Shown here: in pieces, positions 27,047-35,380 of the stretch
Position numbering within the stretch: position 1 is the stretch's first letter
Layout: every line of letters starts with the position of its first letter
Notes under the pieces: model-generated
What the model was told of the DNA's origin: nothing
Database searches by the model: none
What the model saw: only the letters and a program-made list of their open reading frames with translations
Made by a program: the position numbers and the translations under genes
Assembly: GCA_963748545.1 (NCBI GenBank)
Contig: CAVVJO010000031.1
Span: 318,344-382,343, forward strand
DNA from: Roseiarcus sp963748545
GTDB lineage: Bacteria > Pseudomonadota > Alphaproteobacteria > Rhizobiales > Beijerinckiaceae
Reading direction: 5' to 3'
Length of the DNA stretch: 64,000 bases

Positions 27047-28447
27047 GTGGCTCTCAGTTACAAAGACGACGTTCGCGAGTTGCTTCTGGACTCCATCTTC
27101 ACTCGCGGGGCCCTCTCGAAGCCGCTGCCGAAATACAAGTTCCCCGAGAAGGAAAGCCTGCCCGCAGACGTCTTCCAGATCGTTCAGGACGAGCTCTTCC
27201 TCGACGGAAACGCGCGCCAGAATCTGGCGACCTTCTGCCAGACCTGGGAGGAGCCCGAGGTCCACAAGATCATGGATCTCGCCATCGACAAGAACATGGT
27301 GGACAAGGACGAGTATCCCCAGACCGCCGAGCTCGAGTCGCGCTGCGTCCACATGCTCGCCGACCTCTGGAACAGCCCCCACGCCGCCAACACCCTGGGC
27401 ACATCGGCGGTCGGCTCAAGCGAAGCCTGCATGCTCGGCGGCATGGCGCTGAAATGGCGCTGGCGCGCGAGGCAGAGGGCCGCGGGCAGGCCGACCGACA
27501 AGCCGAACATCGTCTGCGGTCCGGTTCAGATCTGCTGGCACAAGTTCGCCCGCTACTGGGACGTCGAGATCCGCGAAGTTCCGATGGATCGCGGCCGCCT
27601 GGTCATGACGCCCGAGGAAATGCTCAAGCGCGTCGACGAGAATACGATCGGCGTCGTTCCGACCCTCGGCGTGACGCACACCGGCAATTACGAACCCGTT
27701 GAGCCGCTGGCCCAAGCGCTCGACAGGCTTCAGGCCGAGACGGGCCTCGACGTCGACATGCACGTCGACGGGGCGTCAGGGGCGTTCCTCGCCCCGTTTT
27801 GCGCGCCGGACCTCGTGTGGGACTTCCGCCTGCCGCGGGTCAAGTCGATCTCGACCTCGGGCCACAAGTTCGGCCTCGCGCCGCTTGGCGCGGGCTGGAT
27901 CATTTGGCGCGACGTGGCGGACCTGCCGGAGGATCTGATCTTCCGGGTCAATTACCTCGGCGGCGAAATGCCGACCTTCGCCATCAACTTTTCCCGTCCC
28001 GCCGGGCAGATCGTCGCCCAGTACTACAACTTCCTGCGCCTCGGCCGCGACGGCTATCGCAAGGTCCATATGGCGAGCTACCGAACGGCGCAATTTCTCG
28101 CCGAGGAGATCGTCAAGCTCGGTCCGTTCGAGATCCTCGCCGCGGGCGATCCGAACACCGGCATTCCCGCCGTGACCTGGACGATCAAGGACGGGGCCGA
28201 TCCCGGCTATACGCTGTTCGACCTCGCCGACCGCCTGCGCATCCGCGGATGGCTGGTTCCGGCCTACACTTTGCCGGAGAACCTCGCCGACGTCGCGGTG
28301 CAGCGGATCCTTGTCCGGCAGGGTGTGACCCGCGACCTTGCGGAGCTGCTCGTCGGCGACGTCCGCAACGCGATCGCCCATTTCGACCGGCATCCGATCC
28401 ACACGCCGATGACGGAAGCCGAGACGGGCGGCTTCAAGCACAGCTGA
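27047..28447 (+). CDS. gadB: Glutamate decarboxylase
   Basis: PLP enzyme converting glutamate to GABA with proton consumption. The GTG at 27047 has GGAGG seven bases upstream and yields 466 aa, the exact length of E. coli GadB. Seen motifs are TSAVGSSEACMLGGMALKW, the VDGASGAFLAPF Asp region, and the PLP lysine in SISTSGHKFGLAPLGAGW (about residue 275). No glutamate/GABA antiporter gene adjoins it. It may serve acid resistance or GABA metabolism. A CG-rich hairpin lies just after the stop (28460-28476). Confidence 0.9.
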   Translation: MALSYKDDVRELLLDSIFTRGALSKPLPKYKFPEKESLPADVFQIVQDELFLDGNARQNLATFCQTWEEPEVHKIMDLAIDKNMVDKDEYPQTAELESRCVHMLADLWNSPHAANTLGTSAVGSSEACMLGGMALKWRWRARQRAAGRPTDKPNIVCGPVQICWHKFARYWDVEIREVPMDRGRLVMTPEEMLKRVDENTIGVVPTLGVTHTGNYEPVEPLAQALDRLQAETGLDVDMHVDGASGAFLAPFCAPDLVWDFRLPRVKSISTSGHKFGLAPLGAGWIIWRDVADLPEDLIFRVNYLGGEMPTFAINFSRPAGQIVAQYYNFLRLGRDGYRKVHMASYRTAQFLAEEIVKLGPFEILAAGDPNTGIPAVTWTIKDGADPGYTLFDLADRLRIRGWLVPAYTLPENLADVAVQRILVRQGVTRDLAELLVGDVRNAIAHFDRHPIHTPMTEAETGGFKHS

Positions 28448-28729
28448 GGGCGCTTGCGCGTCGGCGACGCGCCGACACAAGGCGCATGCGAATGCGAGAC
28501 GTCGTGCGATAGGACGGGGCGCCCATCCCTAAGCCCACGAGATAAGCGGAGTATGTCGACGTCGGCGAACAGGCTGCATAGGGGGCCCGGCGCTCGCGAT
28601 TTGGACTGAGGCGCCCGCGAGGGGTTGCGCCTCGCTCGGCAGTGCGTAGATCAAGGCGCGCCTTTCGCAGTCGTCCTGTCGAGATCGCTCTCGGCTGTCG
28701 ACCGAGCAACGGACCGTTGGAGAACCGCC

Positions 28730-29611
28730 ATGTCTGAGACGAACGAATATATTCCGCCAAAAGTCTGGACCTGGGCGAAGCCGAGCGGCGGGCGGTTCGC
28801 GAATATCAACCGGCCCGTCGCCGGCCCCACCCAGGAAAAGGCGCTGCCGGTCGGCCGCCATCCGCTTCAGCTTTATTCGCTGGCGACTCCGAACGGCCAG
28901 AAGGTCACGATCATGCTCGAGGAGCTTTTGGCGCTGGGCTTCGACGGCGCGGAATACGACGCCTGGCTGATCAATATCGGCGAGGGCGACCAGTTCGGCA
29001 GCGGCTTTGTGGCGATCAACCCCAATTCCAAGATCCCGGCGATGGTGGACCGCTCCGGCCCAGAGCCGATCCGGGTGTTCGAGTTCGGCGCGATCCTCGT
29101 CTATCTCGCGGAGAAATTCGGCGCGCTGATGCCGAGCGAGCCGCGCGCGCGCGCCGAGTGCCTGTCGTGGCTCTTCTGGCAGATGGGCAGCGCGCCTTTC
29201 GTCGGCGGCGGCTTCGGCCACTTCTACGCCTATGCGCCGATCAAGATCGAATACGCCATCGACCGCTACGCCATGGAGACCAAGCGTCTGCTCGACGTTC
29301 TCGACCGCCGGCTCGCCGAAAGCCGCTACCTCGCCGGCGATTCCTACACCGTCGCCGACATCGCGGCCTTCCCCTGGATGGGCGGCCTCGTCGAAGGCGC
29401 GCTGTATAACGCCGCCGAGTTCCTGTCGGTGCAGGACTATAAGAACGTGCGGCGCTGGGTCGATGACCTGCTTCAGCGGCCTGCCGTCAAACGCGGGCGC
29501 ATGGTCAACCGCTCCTGGGGCGATCCCGCCGGCCAGCTGCGCGAGCGCCACGACGCCAGCGACTTCGACACCAAGACCCAGGACAAGCTCGACGCGGGCG
29601 CGGCGACCTAG
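28730..29611 (+). CDS. yghU: Glutathione S-transferase, YghU-type disulfide reductase
   Basis: Protein of 293 aa; GGAG precedes the ATG at 28730. An N-terminal extension (YIPPKVWTWAKPSGGRFANI) precedes a thioredoxin-like domain with LYSLATPNGQKVTIMLEEL, and the C-terminal helical domain contains YLAGDSYTVADIAAFPW. This is the layout of YghU, which binds two glutathiones and reduces disulfides or peroxides. It is convergent with rplQ and shares a bidirectional terminator with it. Confidence 0.88.
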   Translation: MSETNEYIPPKVWTWAKPSGGRFANINRPVAGPTQEKALPVGRHPLQLYSLATPNGQKVTIMLEELLALGFDGAEYDAWLINIGEGDQFGSGFVAINPNSKIPAMVDRSGPEPIRVFEFGAILVYLAEKFGALMPSEPRARAECLSWLFWQMGSAPFVGGGFGHFYAYAPIKIEYAIDRYAMETKRLLDVLDRRLAESRYLAGDSYTVADIAAFPWMGGLVEGALYNAAEFLSVQDYKNVRRWVDDLLQRPAVKRGRMVNRSWGDPAGQLRERHDASDFDTKTQDKLDAGAAT

Positions 29612-29684
29612 AGGTCGTGACGACGCCGAGCCGTCGCGCGCGGCGGCGCCGTTCGGTCCGATAGTTCGGATTCGGCGCACAACG

Positions 29685-29714
29685 AAAAAGGCGGAGCCGA
29701 AGCTCTGCCTTTTT
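29685..29714. terminator. Bidirectional rho-independent terminator between yghU and rplQ
   Basis: AAAAAGGCGGAGC (29685-29697) pairs with GCTCTGCCTTTTT (29702-29714), with one G-T mismatch, around a CGAA loop. An A run and a T run flank the stem, so it can end both convergent transcripts. Confidence 0.85.
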
Positions 29715-29732
29715 GCATTCCGGGGAAGCCGC

Positions 29733-30140
29733 TCAGGCGTCGGCGTTCTGAGCCGGGCCGGAATCCTTGCCCTTGGCTTCGACGTCGCGGTCGACGAACT
29801 CGATCACCGCCATGGCGGCGTTATCGCCGGGGCGGAAGCCCGCCTTCATGATGCGCAGATATCCGCCGTTGCGGTTCTTGTAGCGCGGGCCGATGACGTC
29901 GATCAGCTTCTTGACCAGTTCGGCGTCGCGCAGGCGCGAAATGGCGATGCGGCGGGCGTGCAGGTCGCCGCGCTTGCCGAGCGTAACCAGCTTCTCGACC
30001 ACCGGGCGAAGGTCCTTCGCCTTGGGCAGGGTCGTCATGATCTGCTCGTGCTTGATCAGCGCCTGAGACATATTGGCGAACATCGCCTGGCGATGCTCGG
30101 CGGTGCGATTGAAACGGCGCTTCGCGCGTCCGTGGTACAT
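29733..30140 (-). CDS. rplQ: 50S ribosomal protein L17
   Basis: Protein of 135 aa beginning MYHGRAKRRFNRTAEHRQAM, the L17 start, with KHEQIMTTLPKAKDLRPVVE in the middle. An AAGGAG lies before the ATG. It is the last gene of the rpsM-rpsK-rpoA-rplQ operon, separated from rpoA by 135 nt that contain a heptamer inverted repeat. Confidence 0.97.
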   Translation of the reverse strand: MYHGRAKRRFNRTAEHRQAMFANMSQALIKHEQIMTTLPKAKDLRPVVEKLVTLGKRGDLHARRIAISRLRDAELVKKLIDVIGPRYKNRNGGYLRIMKAGFRPGDNAAMAVIEFVDRDVEAKGKDSGPAQNADA

Positions 30141-30199
30141 GGCGTTCTCCTTTATCGGGTCTGCGGCCGCCGTGCCAAGGTACGGCCGCTTCGTTATTA

Positions 30200-30274
30200 G
30201 CGAGTGGCGAGTGGCGAATGGCGAATGGCGAAGGGTTCGAACCTATTCGCTACTCGCCACCCGCCATTCGCCCG
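30200..30274. repeat. Heptamer tandem/inverted repeat inside the alpha operon
   Basis: Between rpoA and rplQ the DNA reads several seven-base steps (GCGAGTG, GCGAATG), then the perfect palindrome GGTTCGAACC (30234-30243), then the inverted series (ATTCGCT, ACTCGCC, CATTCGCC). The arms can pair over about 35 bp. TGGCGAA/TTCGCCA heptamer arrays are known as dispersed intergenic repeats in alphaproteobacterial genomes. No tRNA fold surrounds the GGTTCGA. Confidence 0.75.
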
Positions 30275-30275
30275 A

Positions 30276-31292
30276 TCAGTAGTGTTCCTCGAACCTCTTG
30301 GCGAGGTCCTCGATGTTCTCGGGCGGCCAGCCGGAGACTTCCATGCCGAGGTGCAGGCCCATCTGCGCCAGCACTTCCTTGATCTCGTTCAGCGACTTGC
30401 GGCCGAAGTTCGGGGTGCGCAGCATCTCGCCCTCGGTCTTCTGGATGAGGTCGCCGATGTAGGTGATGTTGTCGTTCTTGAGGCAGTTGGCGGAGCGGAC
30501 GGACAGCTCGAGCTCGTCGACCTTCTTGAGCAGCGCCGGGTTGAAGGCGAGCTCGGGGATGGCGTGCTGGGCTTCCTCGCGCCGCGGCTCCTCGAAGGTG
30601 ACGAACACGGCGAGCTGATCCTGGAGGATGCGGGCGGCGTAGGCGAGCGCGTCTTCGGGCGTGATGGCGCCGTTGGTCTCGATCGTCATCGTCAGCTTGT
30701 CCTTGTCGAGGTCCTGGCCCTCGCGGGTCGCCTCGACGCGGTAGCTCACCTTCTTGACCGGCGAGAACATGCTGTCGATCGGCAAGAGGCCGATCGGCGA
30801 ATCCTCGGCGCGGTTGCGCTCGGCGGGAACATAGCCCTTGCCGGCCATGACCGTGAATTCAATGCGAAGGTCCGCGCCCTCGTCGAGATTGCAGATGACG
30901 AGGTTCGGATTGAGGATCTGAATGTCGCCGGTGGTCTGGATGTCGCCCGCGACGACCGGGCCCGGCCCGCGACGCTTGAGCACAAGGCGCTTGACGCCCT
31001 CGCCCTGCATCTTGACCGCGATGTCCTTCACGTTGAGCACGATGTCGACGACGTCCTCGCGGACCCCGGGAATTGAGGAGAATTCGTGCAGAACGCCGTC
31101 GATGTGGACCGAGGTGATCGCGGCGCCCTGAAGCGAGGAGAGGAGCACCCGGCGCAGGGAATTGCCGAGCGTCTGACCGAAGCCGCGCTCGAGCGGCTCG
31201 GCGACGACGGTCGCGAGGCGGCGCGAATCGTCGCCCGGCGTTACCTCGAGCTTCTTCGGCTTGATAAGTTCTTGCCAGTTCTTCTGGATCAC
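30276..31292 (-). CDS. rpoA: DNA-directed RNA polymerase subunit alpha
   Basis: Protein of 338 aa from the GTG at 31292 (VIQKNWQELIKPKKLEV, the alphaproteobacterial start), with a GGAAGG nine bases upstream. The N-terminal dimerisation domain has GFGQTLGNSLRRVLLSS. The C-terminal domain has ELSVRSANCLKNDNI, which contacts UP elements and activators. The open frame extends upstream of 31292 but that extension is not conserved. Confidence 0.97.
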   Translation of the reverse strand: MIQKNWQELIKPKKLEVTPGDDSRRLATVVAEPLERGFGQTLGNSLRRVLLSSLQGAAITSVHIDGVLHEFSSIPGVREDVVDIVLNVKDIAVKMQGEGVKRLVLKRRGPGPVVAGDIQTTGDIQILNPNLVICNLDEGADLRIEFTVMAGKGYVPAERNRAEDSPIGLLPIDSMFSPVKKVSYRVEATREGQDLDKDKLTMTIETNGAITPEDALAYAARILQDQLAVFVTFEEPRREEAQHAIPELAFNPALLKKVDELELSVRSANCLKNDNITYIGDLIQKTEGEMLRTPNFGRKSLNEIKEVLAQMGLHLGMEVSGWPPENIEDLAKRFEEHY

Positions 31293-31398
31293 GGGGCGTG
31301 GCCTTCCATTCGAAGGAATTCCGGCCCGGCCGCGCAGGAACGCGCCGCAAGGCCGCATGCGGGCGCCGATCAAAAAAACGATCGGCGCGCTAGAAAAA

Positions 31399-31788
31399 TC
31401 AGACGCGGCGGCGCTTGCGCGGACGGCAGCCGTTGTGCGGGATCGTGGTGACGTCGCGGATCGAGGTGACGGTGAAGCCCGCCGCCTGGATCGCGCGGAG
31501 CGCCGACTCGCGGCCCGAACCCGGGCCGGAGACTTCGACCTCGAGCGTGCGCATGCCGTGTTCGGACGCCTTGCGGACGGCGTCCTCGGCGGCCATCTGG
31601 GCCGCGAACGGGGTCGACTTGCGCGAGCCTTTGAAACCCATGGTGCCGGCCGACGACCAGGAGATCGTGTTGCCCTGAGCGTCGGTGATGGTGATCATCG
31701 TGTTGTTGAACGTGGAGTTCACGTGCGCGACGCCCGACACGATGTTCTTGCGTTCGCGGCGACGGACGCGGGTTGCCTCTTTTGCCAT
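31399..31788 (-). CDS. rpsK: 30S ribosomal protein S11
   Basis: Protein of 129 aa starting MAKEATRVRRRERKNIVSGV at 31788, with AAGGA upstream. The S11 core (THVNSTFNNT-type segment HVNSTFNNTMITITD, and VSGPGSGRESALRAIQ) and the basic end GCRPRKRRRV are complete. Part of the alpha operon. Confidence 0.97.
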   Translation of the reverse strand: MAKEATRVRRRERKNIVSGVAHVNSTFNNTMITITDAQGNTISWSSAGTMGFKGSRKSTPFAAQMAAEDAVRKASEHGMRTLEVEVSGPGSGRESALRAIQAAGFTVTSIRDVTTIPHNGCRPRKRRRV

Positions 31789-31849
31789 GGTTGGGTCCTT
31801 CAATCGCGCTTGCGCGCGTCAATTCCGAAATACGTTGAGACGAAAGCGG

Positions 31850-32218
31850 TCACTTCTTCTTGCCGGCGATCGGCTTCGCCTTGCCCTTGCGGGTGCGCGC
31901 GTTGGTGTGCGTGCGCTGGCCGCGGACCGGAAGCTGCTTGCGGTGACGCAGTCCGCGGTAGGCGCCGAGATCCATAAGGCGCTTGATATTGATCGCCACC
32001 TCGCGGCGCAGGTCGCCCTCGACCATGTAGTCGCGGTCGATGGTCTCGCGGATCTGCAGCACTTCCGAGTCGGAAAGCTGCGCGACGCGGCGCTCGGCGG
32101 GGATGTGAACCTTTTCGCAAATCTCTTCGGCCTTCTTCGGGCCGATGCCGTGAATGTACTGAAGCGCGATGACCACGCGCTTGTTGGTCGGAATATTGAC
32201 GCCTGCGATACGAGCCAT
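31850..32218 (-). CDS. rpsM: 30S ribosomal protein S13
   Basis: Protein of 122 aa starting MARIAGVNIPTNKRVVIALQ at 32218. The helix-two-turn-helix YIHGIGPKKAEEICEK and the C-terminal tail RGQRTHTNARTRKGKAKPI are typical. It is the first gene of this segment; the usual upstream secY and adk are not here. Upstream lie 287 nt without a gene, presumably holding the operon promoter, and then a DUF1003 gene. Confidence 0.97.
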   Translation of the reverse strand: MARIAGVNIPTNKRVVIALQYIHGIGPKKAEEICEKVHIPAERRVAQLSDSEVLQIRETIDRDYMVEGDLRREVAINIKRLMDLGAYRGLRHRKQLPVRGQRTHTNARTRKGKAKPIAGKKK

Positions 32219-32505
32219 CGGCTCACGTCTCCATGTCGGCGGCGTCCCAGCCAGGCCGGAACGACGCGGGTGGAATGGTCCCGACGTCCGGTGGAGGCCG
32301 GCCCTTGTCGAGATTCCCGATGAAAACGCAAAAAGTCCCATGCGCACAAAAATGGCGCCGGGACCCAGAACGCATTCGGGATTGCGGGGATTTAGTGGGT
32401 TTCAGTCGGTTGTCAAGGGAATTCGTTCAGCGGCCCCCCTGTTCGCCGCCCCCGAAAATCCTTCCAACGTCAGTCCCAACGGCTTACGCCGTCGCCGGTT
32501 CCGCG

Positions 32506-33057
32506 TCACCTCTGCTTATCGCCGGCGGCGTCGGCTTTCTCATGCGCCGACCGGATGGCGCTAAGGACCACCTGGGGATCGGAAGGCTCGGCGAGCGCCT
32601 CGGCGACCTCGTCGCGATGATCGCCCTGGTTCGGGTCGTTGCGCCGGAATTCCTCCAGGAGCGCGATGATCTTCGCCGTCTTCCGCTCGGAGAGGATGGC
32701 GAGTTCGAGCGCGAGCTGATCCCGTCGCACTGAGATTTCGTCGTCATGACGCTGGACGATCAGGATCATCGCCGCGAGATAAAGCCCGAGCGCCGACACT
32801 ACCGTCGCCAGAAGTTGAAACGGGAAGGGGTCCGGCGGCTCGACGCCTGCGCCCTTCAGCGCGACATTGATCGCGATCCACGCCGCGATCAGCGCGGTGA
32901 TGACCGCGAGCGTCCTGGGCCGCGACACGAGCGCCGTCGTGCGGTTGACGAAGCGGCGGCCGAAACCGGCCCGGTTCCGGTGCTCCGTGTGAAGCTGGAC
33001 AATGGCCGCGACCGTCTCTTCGACATGCGGCGGAACGCCAGGGTCGTCAAAAGCCAT
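32506..33057 (-). CDS. DUF1003 membrane protein
   Basis: Protein of 183 aa. I choose the ATG at 33057 (MAFDDPGVPPHVEETVAAIV) because an exact EcfG-type promoter lies upstream at 33120-33145. Residues ~60-125 are the DUF1003 core: two membrane helices (TLAVITALIAAWIAINVALK and LLATVVSALGLYLAAMILIV) flanking PFPFQ, followed by R-H-D-x-E-I-S-V-R-R-D. The C-terminus is charged. An inner-membrane protein of unknown role; the promoter puts it in the general stress response. Confidence 0.8.
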   Translation of the reverse strand: MAFDDPGVPPHVEETVAAIVQLHTEHRNRAGFGRRFVNRTTALVSRPRTLAVITALIAAWIAINVALKGAGVEPPDPFPFQLLATVVSALGLYLAAMILIVQRHDDEISVRRDQLALELAILSERKTAKIIALLEEFRRNDPNQGDHRDEVAEALAEPSDPQVVLSAIRSAHEKADAAGDKQR

Positions 33058-33119
33058 CTCGATCCAGACCGTTGTTGGCGTCACGCCGAGACAGATGATT
33101 TCCGGCGCCCTGAGGGTCG

Positions 33120-33145
33120 AACGCGGCAAGGGCAAGCCAGGTTCC
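33120..33145 (-). promoter_or_regulatory. EcfG-type general-stress promoter of the DUF1003 gene
   Basis: Read on the minus strand: GGAAC (33145-33141), 17-nt spacer, CGTT (33123-33120), an exact match to the alphaproteobacterial EcfG consensus. It lies about 63 nt before the ATG at 33057. Confidence 0.65.
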
Positions 33146-33227
33146 GACACCCCGTAATCCGCTCTCCCCCGTGCGGGACGCCTTGTCGTCCCTCATCGCG
33201 GCCCGAGAACCCAGCCGTCGCCAGTTT

Positions 33228-33252
33228 GGAACAGTTGGCGCTCACACGCGTC
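33228..33252 (+). promoter_or_regulatory. EcfG-like promoter of the SDR gene
   Basis: GGAAC (33228-33232), 16-nt spacer, CGTC (33249-33252), one base off the CGTT consensus and about 115 nt before the ATG at 33367. It is divergent from the exact site at 33120-33145. Confidence 0.45.
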
Positions 33253-33366
33253 TAAAGGTCGGAGCCGAGCGCACCGCCCGTCCCACCCTTCGAGCCGAGC
33301 CTCGAACGGGTCCAAAGGGGTCCACGCCGGGCTTCGGCGAGCACGCACGACAAAACGGAGTTTCTC

Positions 33367-34371
33367 ATGAGCACGCATGAGCGCGCCCCTTTCTCCCGCC
33401 GAGAGGTGGTCGGGGCCGGCGGCGCCAGCCTCGCCGCGGCGGCGGCGGGACCGGCGTTCGGAAAGGACGAATCGCCCGCGAAGGCCATGGCCGGTCTCGC
33501 AGACCCTCGGGACAAGTACCCCAAGCCGCCCTTCCAGCGGCAGTCCCAGCCCTGGCCGGGGCTTGCCGACCGGATGGACCCTCGGCCCGATCACGGGGAA
33601 AAGACCTACCGGGGTTCCGGGCGGCTCATGGGGCGCAAAGCGCTCATCACCGGCGGCGACTCGGGCATGGGTCGCGCCGCGGCCATCGCCTATGCCAGGG
33701 AGGGCGCGGATGTCGCGATCAACCACCTGCCGGAAGAGGAGCCGGATGCGCGGGAAGTGATCGAGCTCATTCGACAGGAAGGCCGCGTCGGCCTCTCTCT
33801 CCCGGGCGACCTCCGCGACAAGGCGTTCTGCAAGCGGCTCGTCGACGAGGCGATCAAGGGGTTGGGCGGACTCGATATCCTGGTCATGAACGCCGGCCGG
33901 CAGCAAAGCCGCGCTTCCATCCTCGAGGTCTCCGACGAGGATTTCGACGCCACGATGAAGACGAACATCTACGCGCCATTCTTCATCATACGGGCCGCGC
34001 TGCCGCATATGAAGCCGGGGTCGACGATCGTCGCAACCACGTCCGAGCAGGCCTACGACCCGTCGCCGGAGCTGTACGACTACGCCCAGACGAAGGCGGC
34101 GACGATGAATTACGTCAAGTCGCTCGGCAAGCAGCTGGCCGCCAAGGGCATTCGTGTGAACGGCGTCGCGCCCGGCCCGATTTGGACGCCGCTGCAGGTC
34201 AGCGGAGGGGCGACGATGGAGAAGCTGGAGACGTTCGGCGGCCAGACCTCGCTGGGCCGTCCCGGTCAGCCCGCGGAGCTCGCCTCGATCTACGTCCAGC
34301 TTGCGGCCGCGGACGCGAGCTATGCGACCGGTCAAGTCTACGGCTCTTCGGGCGGCACCGGACAGCCGTAA
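33367..34371 (+). CDS. Exported SDR-family oxidoreductase
   Basis: Protein of 334 aa. A twin-arginine-like lead (FSRREVVGAGGASLAAAAAG) precedes an SDR of about 250 residues. The cofactor motif is ALITGGDSGMGRAAAIAY (T-G-G-x3-G-x-G). The catalytic Ser is in VATTSEQAY and Tyr/Lys in LYDYAQTKAATMN. The linker with P-Q-P-W-P-G is shared by the stress-linked YghA-type SDRs. It may act on aldehydes or ketones; the substrate is unknown. It heads a run of same-strand genes that includes paoABC. Confidence 0.85.
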   Translation: MSTHERAPFSRREVVGAGGASLAAAAAGPAFGKDESPAKAMAGLADPRDKYPKPPFQRQSQPWPGLADRMDPRPDHGEKTYRGSGRLMGRKALITGGDSGMGRAAAIAYAREGADVAINHLPEEEPDAREVIELIRQEGRVGLSLPGDLRDKAFCKRLVDEAIKGLGGLDILVMNAGRQQSRASILEVSDEDFDATMKTNIYAPFFIIRAALPHMKPGSTIVATTSEQAYDPSPELYDYAQTKAATMNYVKSLGKQLAAKGIRVNGVAPGPIWTPLQVSGGATMEKLETFGGQTSLGRPGQPAELASIYVQLAAADASYATGQVYGSSGGTGQP

Positions 34372-34444
34372 GCGTCTCACGCCAACGCGCCTCGCGGGCC
34401 TACGCGAGCGCACCACCCTAGGACGAGTTGCGGGAAAGAAGCCG

Positions 34445-34684
34445 ATGACGACGATCACTTACAAAGTTGCGTCCGAGGGCGGCCAGTGGTCGCTGATGCG
34501 CAATGGAGAAGCGGGGATGAGCTATCTCACGCAGCAGGCGGCCTTCGAGGTCGCGGTCGGAGAGGCGGGCGGAGACCTCCGCACCGGGCACGACATCGTG
34601 ATTCAGGTCGCCTCGGCGACTGAGCCTTCTGGCGCTGTCGAGGGAGGCGGCAAACCGATGCCGGGCGACGGTTTCCACAACTAG
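34445..34684 (+). CDS. Small conserved hypothetical protein
   Basis: Protein of 79 aa from the ATG at 34445 (MTTITYKVASEGGQWSLMRN), with GGGAAAG upstream. A strand-strand-helix pattern (FEVAVGEAGGDLRTGHDIVI) recalls the DUF2188 fold, but the match is loose. The C-terminal ~20 residues are Gly/Pro-rich. It lies between the SDR and DUF3175 genes in the stress island. Confidence 0.6.
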   Translation: MTTITYKVASEGGQWSLMRNGEAGMSYLTQQAAFEVAVGEAGGDLRTGHDIVIQVASATEPSGAVEGGGKPMPGDGFHN

Positions 34685-34756
34685 GCCGACGTACGCCGGC
34701 GCCTCGCCGTTTCTGCGGAAAGCGCAGCAGTGGGTCAGCGATAGGAAGGCAGAGCG

Positions 34757-35041
34757 ATGGCGCGGAAACAAAAGCGTCGCTGGTCGCAGGAGGTGACCAC
34801 GCATTCGGATGCGCTCGACCTCGAACCCGAGGTGTTCGCCAAGCCGAGCGCGGAAGAGATCGCTCAGTCGCTCAAGCATTCCGCGGAGTCGAGTTCGCGG
34901 CGCAAGGGGTCGGCGTTCCAGTCCGCGATGTCCATGCTGACCTTCTATATCAATCGCGCCGGTCGGAACCTGCCCGAGCCGAGGAAGCGCACGCTCGAAT
35001 CCGCGAAAGGCGCGCTTCGGCGGCTGTTCGGCCGCGCCTGA
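34757..35041 (+). CDS. DUF3175 protein
   Basis: Protein of 94 aa: RWSQEVTTHSDALDLEPEVF, then IAQSLKHSAESSSRRKGSAF and SAMSMLTFYINRAGRNLP, the full DUF3175 pattern with a basic C-terminus. GGAAGG lies before the ATG. These short basic proteins often sit in rhizobial stress islands; biochemical role unknown. Confidence 0.8.
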   Translation: MARKQKRRWSQEVTTHSDALDLEPEVFAKPSAEEIAQSLKHSAESSSRRKGSAFQSAMSMLTFYINRAGRNLPEPRKRTLESAKGALRRLFGRA

Positions 35042-35141
35042 GCCGCGTCGGCCCTGCCATCGGAGCTGGACGCCCACGACCGACGGCAGGAACAAAACGC
35101 CGCCCGCGGCATTGCTTTTCCCGACAACGCGGAGCCGCTGG

Positions 35142-35369
35142 ATGCCCAATCCGACCCCTAATGAGAGCCCGAGCCCCGAGCCGACGCCCGCGGAGACTCC
35201 GACCCCCGGGCCCGAAGTGATCCGGCCGCCCTCGCCGGCGGAGGACCCGCCTGGCCCGTCGTCGCCCGAGATTCCCACCCCCGGGCCGGACGTCATCGTT
35301 CCGCCCGACCCTCAATCGCCGCCGGCTTCTCCAGCCGACATTCCGATCGTCAGCGGCGACACGATCTGA
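35142..35369 (+). CDS. Proline-rich low-complexity small protein
   Basis: Protein of 75 aa, about one third Pro, made of repeated PTP/PSP/PGP steps (for example SPSPEPTPAETPTPGPEVI) and acidic overall. I start it at MPNPTPNE (35142). No signal peptide is seen. An EcfG-like half match (GGAAC-N16-CATT, 35089-35113) lies upstream. It ends 11 nt before paoA. Similar Pro-rich peptides occur in related bacteria; function unknown. Confidence 0.5.
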   Translation: MPNPTPNESPSPEPTPAETPTPGPEVIRPPSPAEDPPGPSSPEIPTPGPDVIVPPDPQSPPASPADIPIVSGDTI

Positions 35370-35380
35370 GGACTGTAAAG

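Noticed and set aside
30230..30246. GGTTCGA resembling a tRNA T-loop
   Set aside because: No acceptor, D or anticodon arms surround it; it is the centre of the heptamer inverted repeat.
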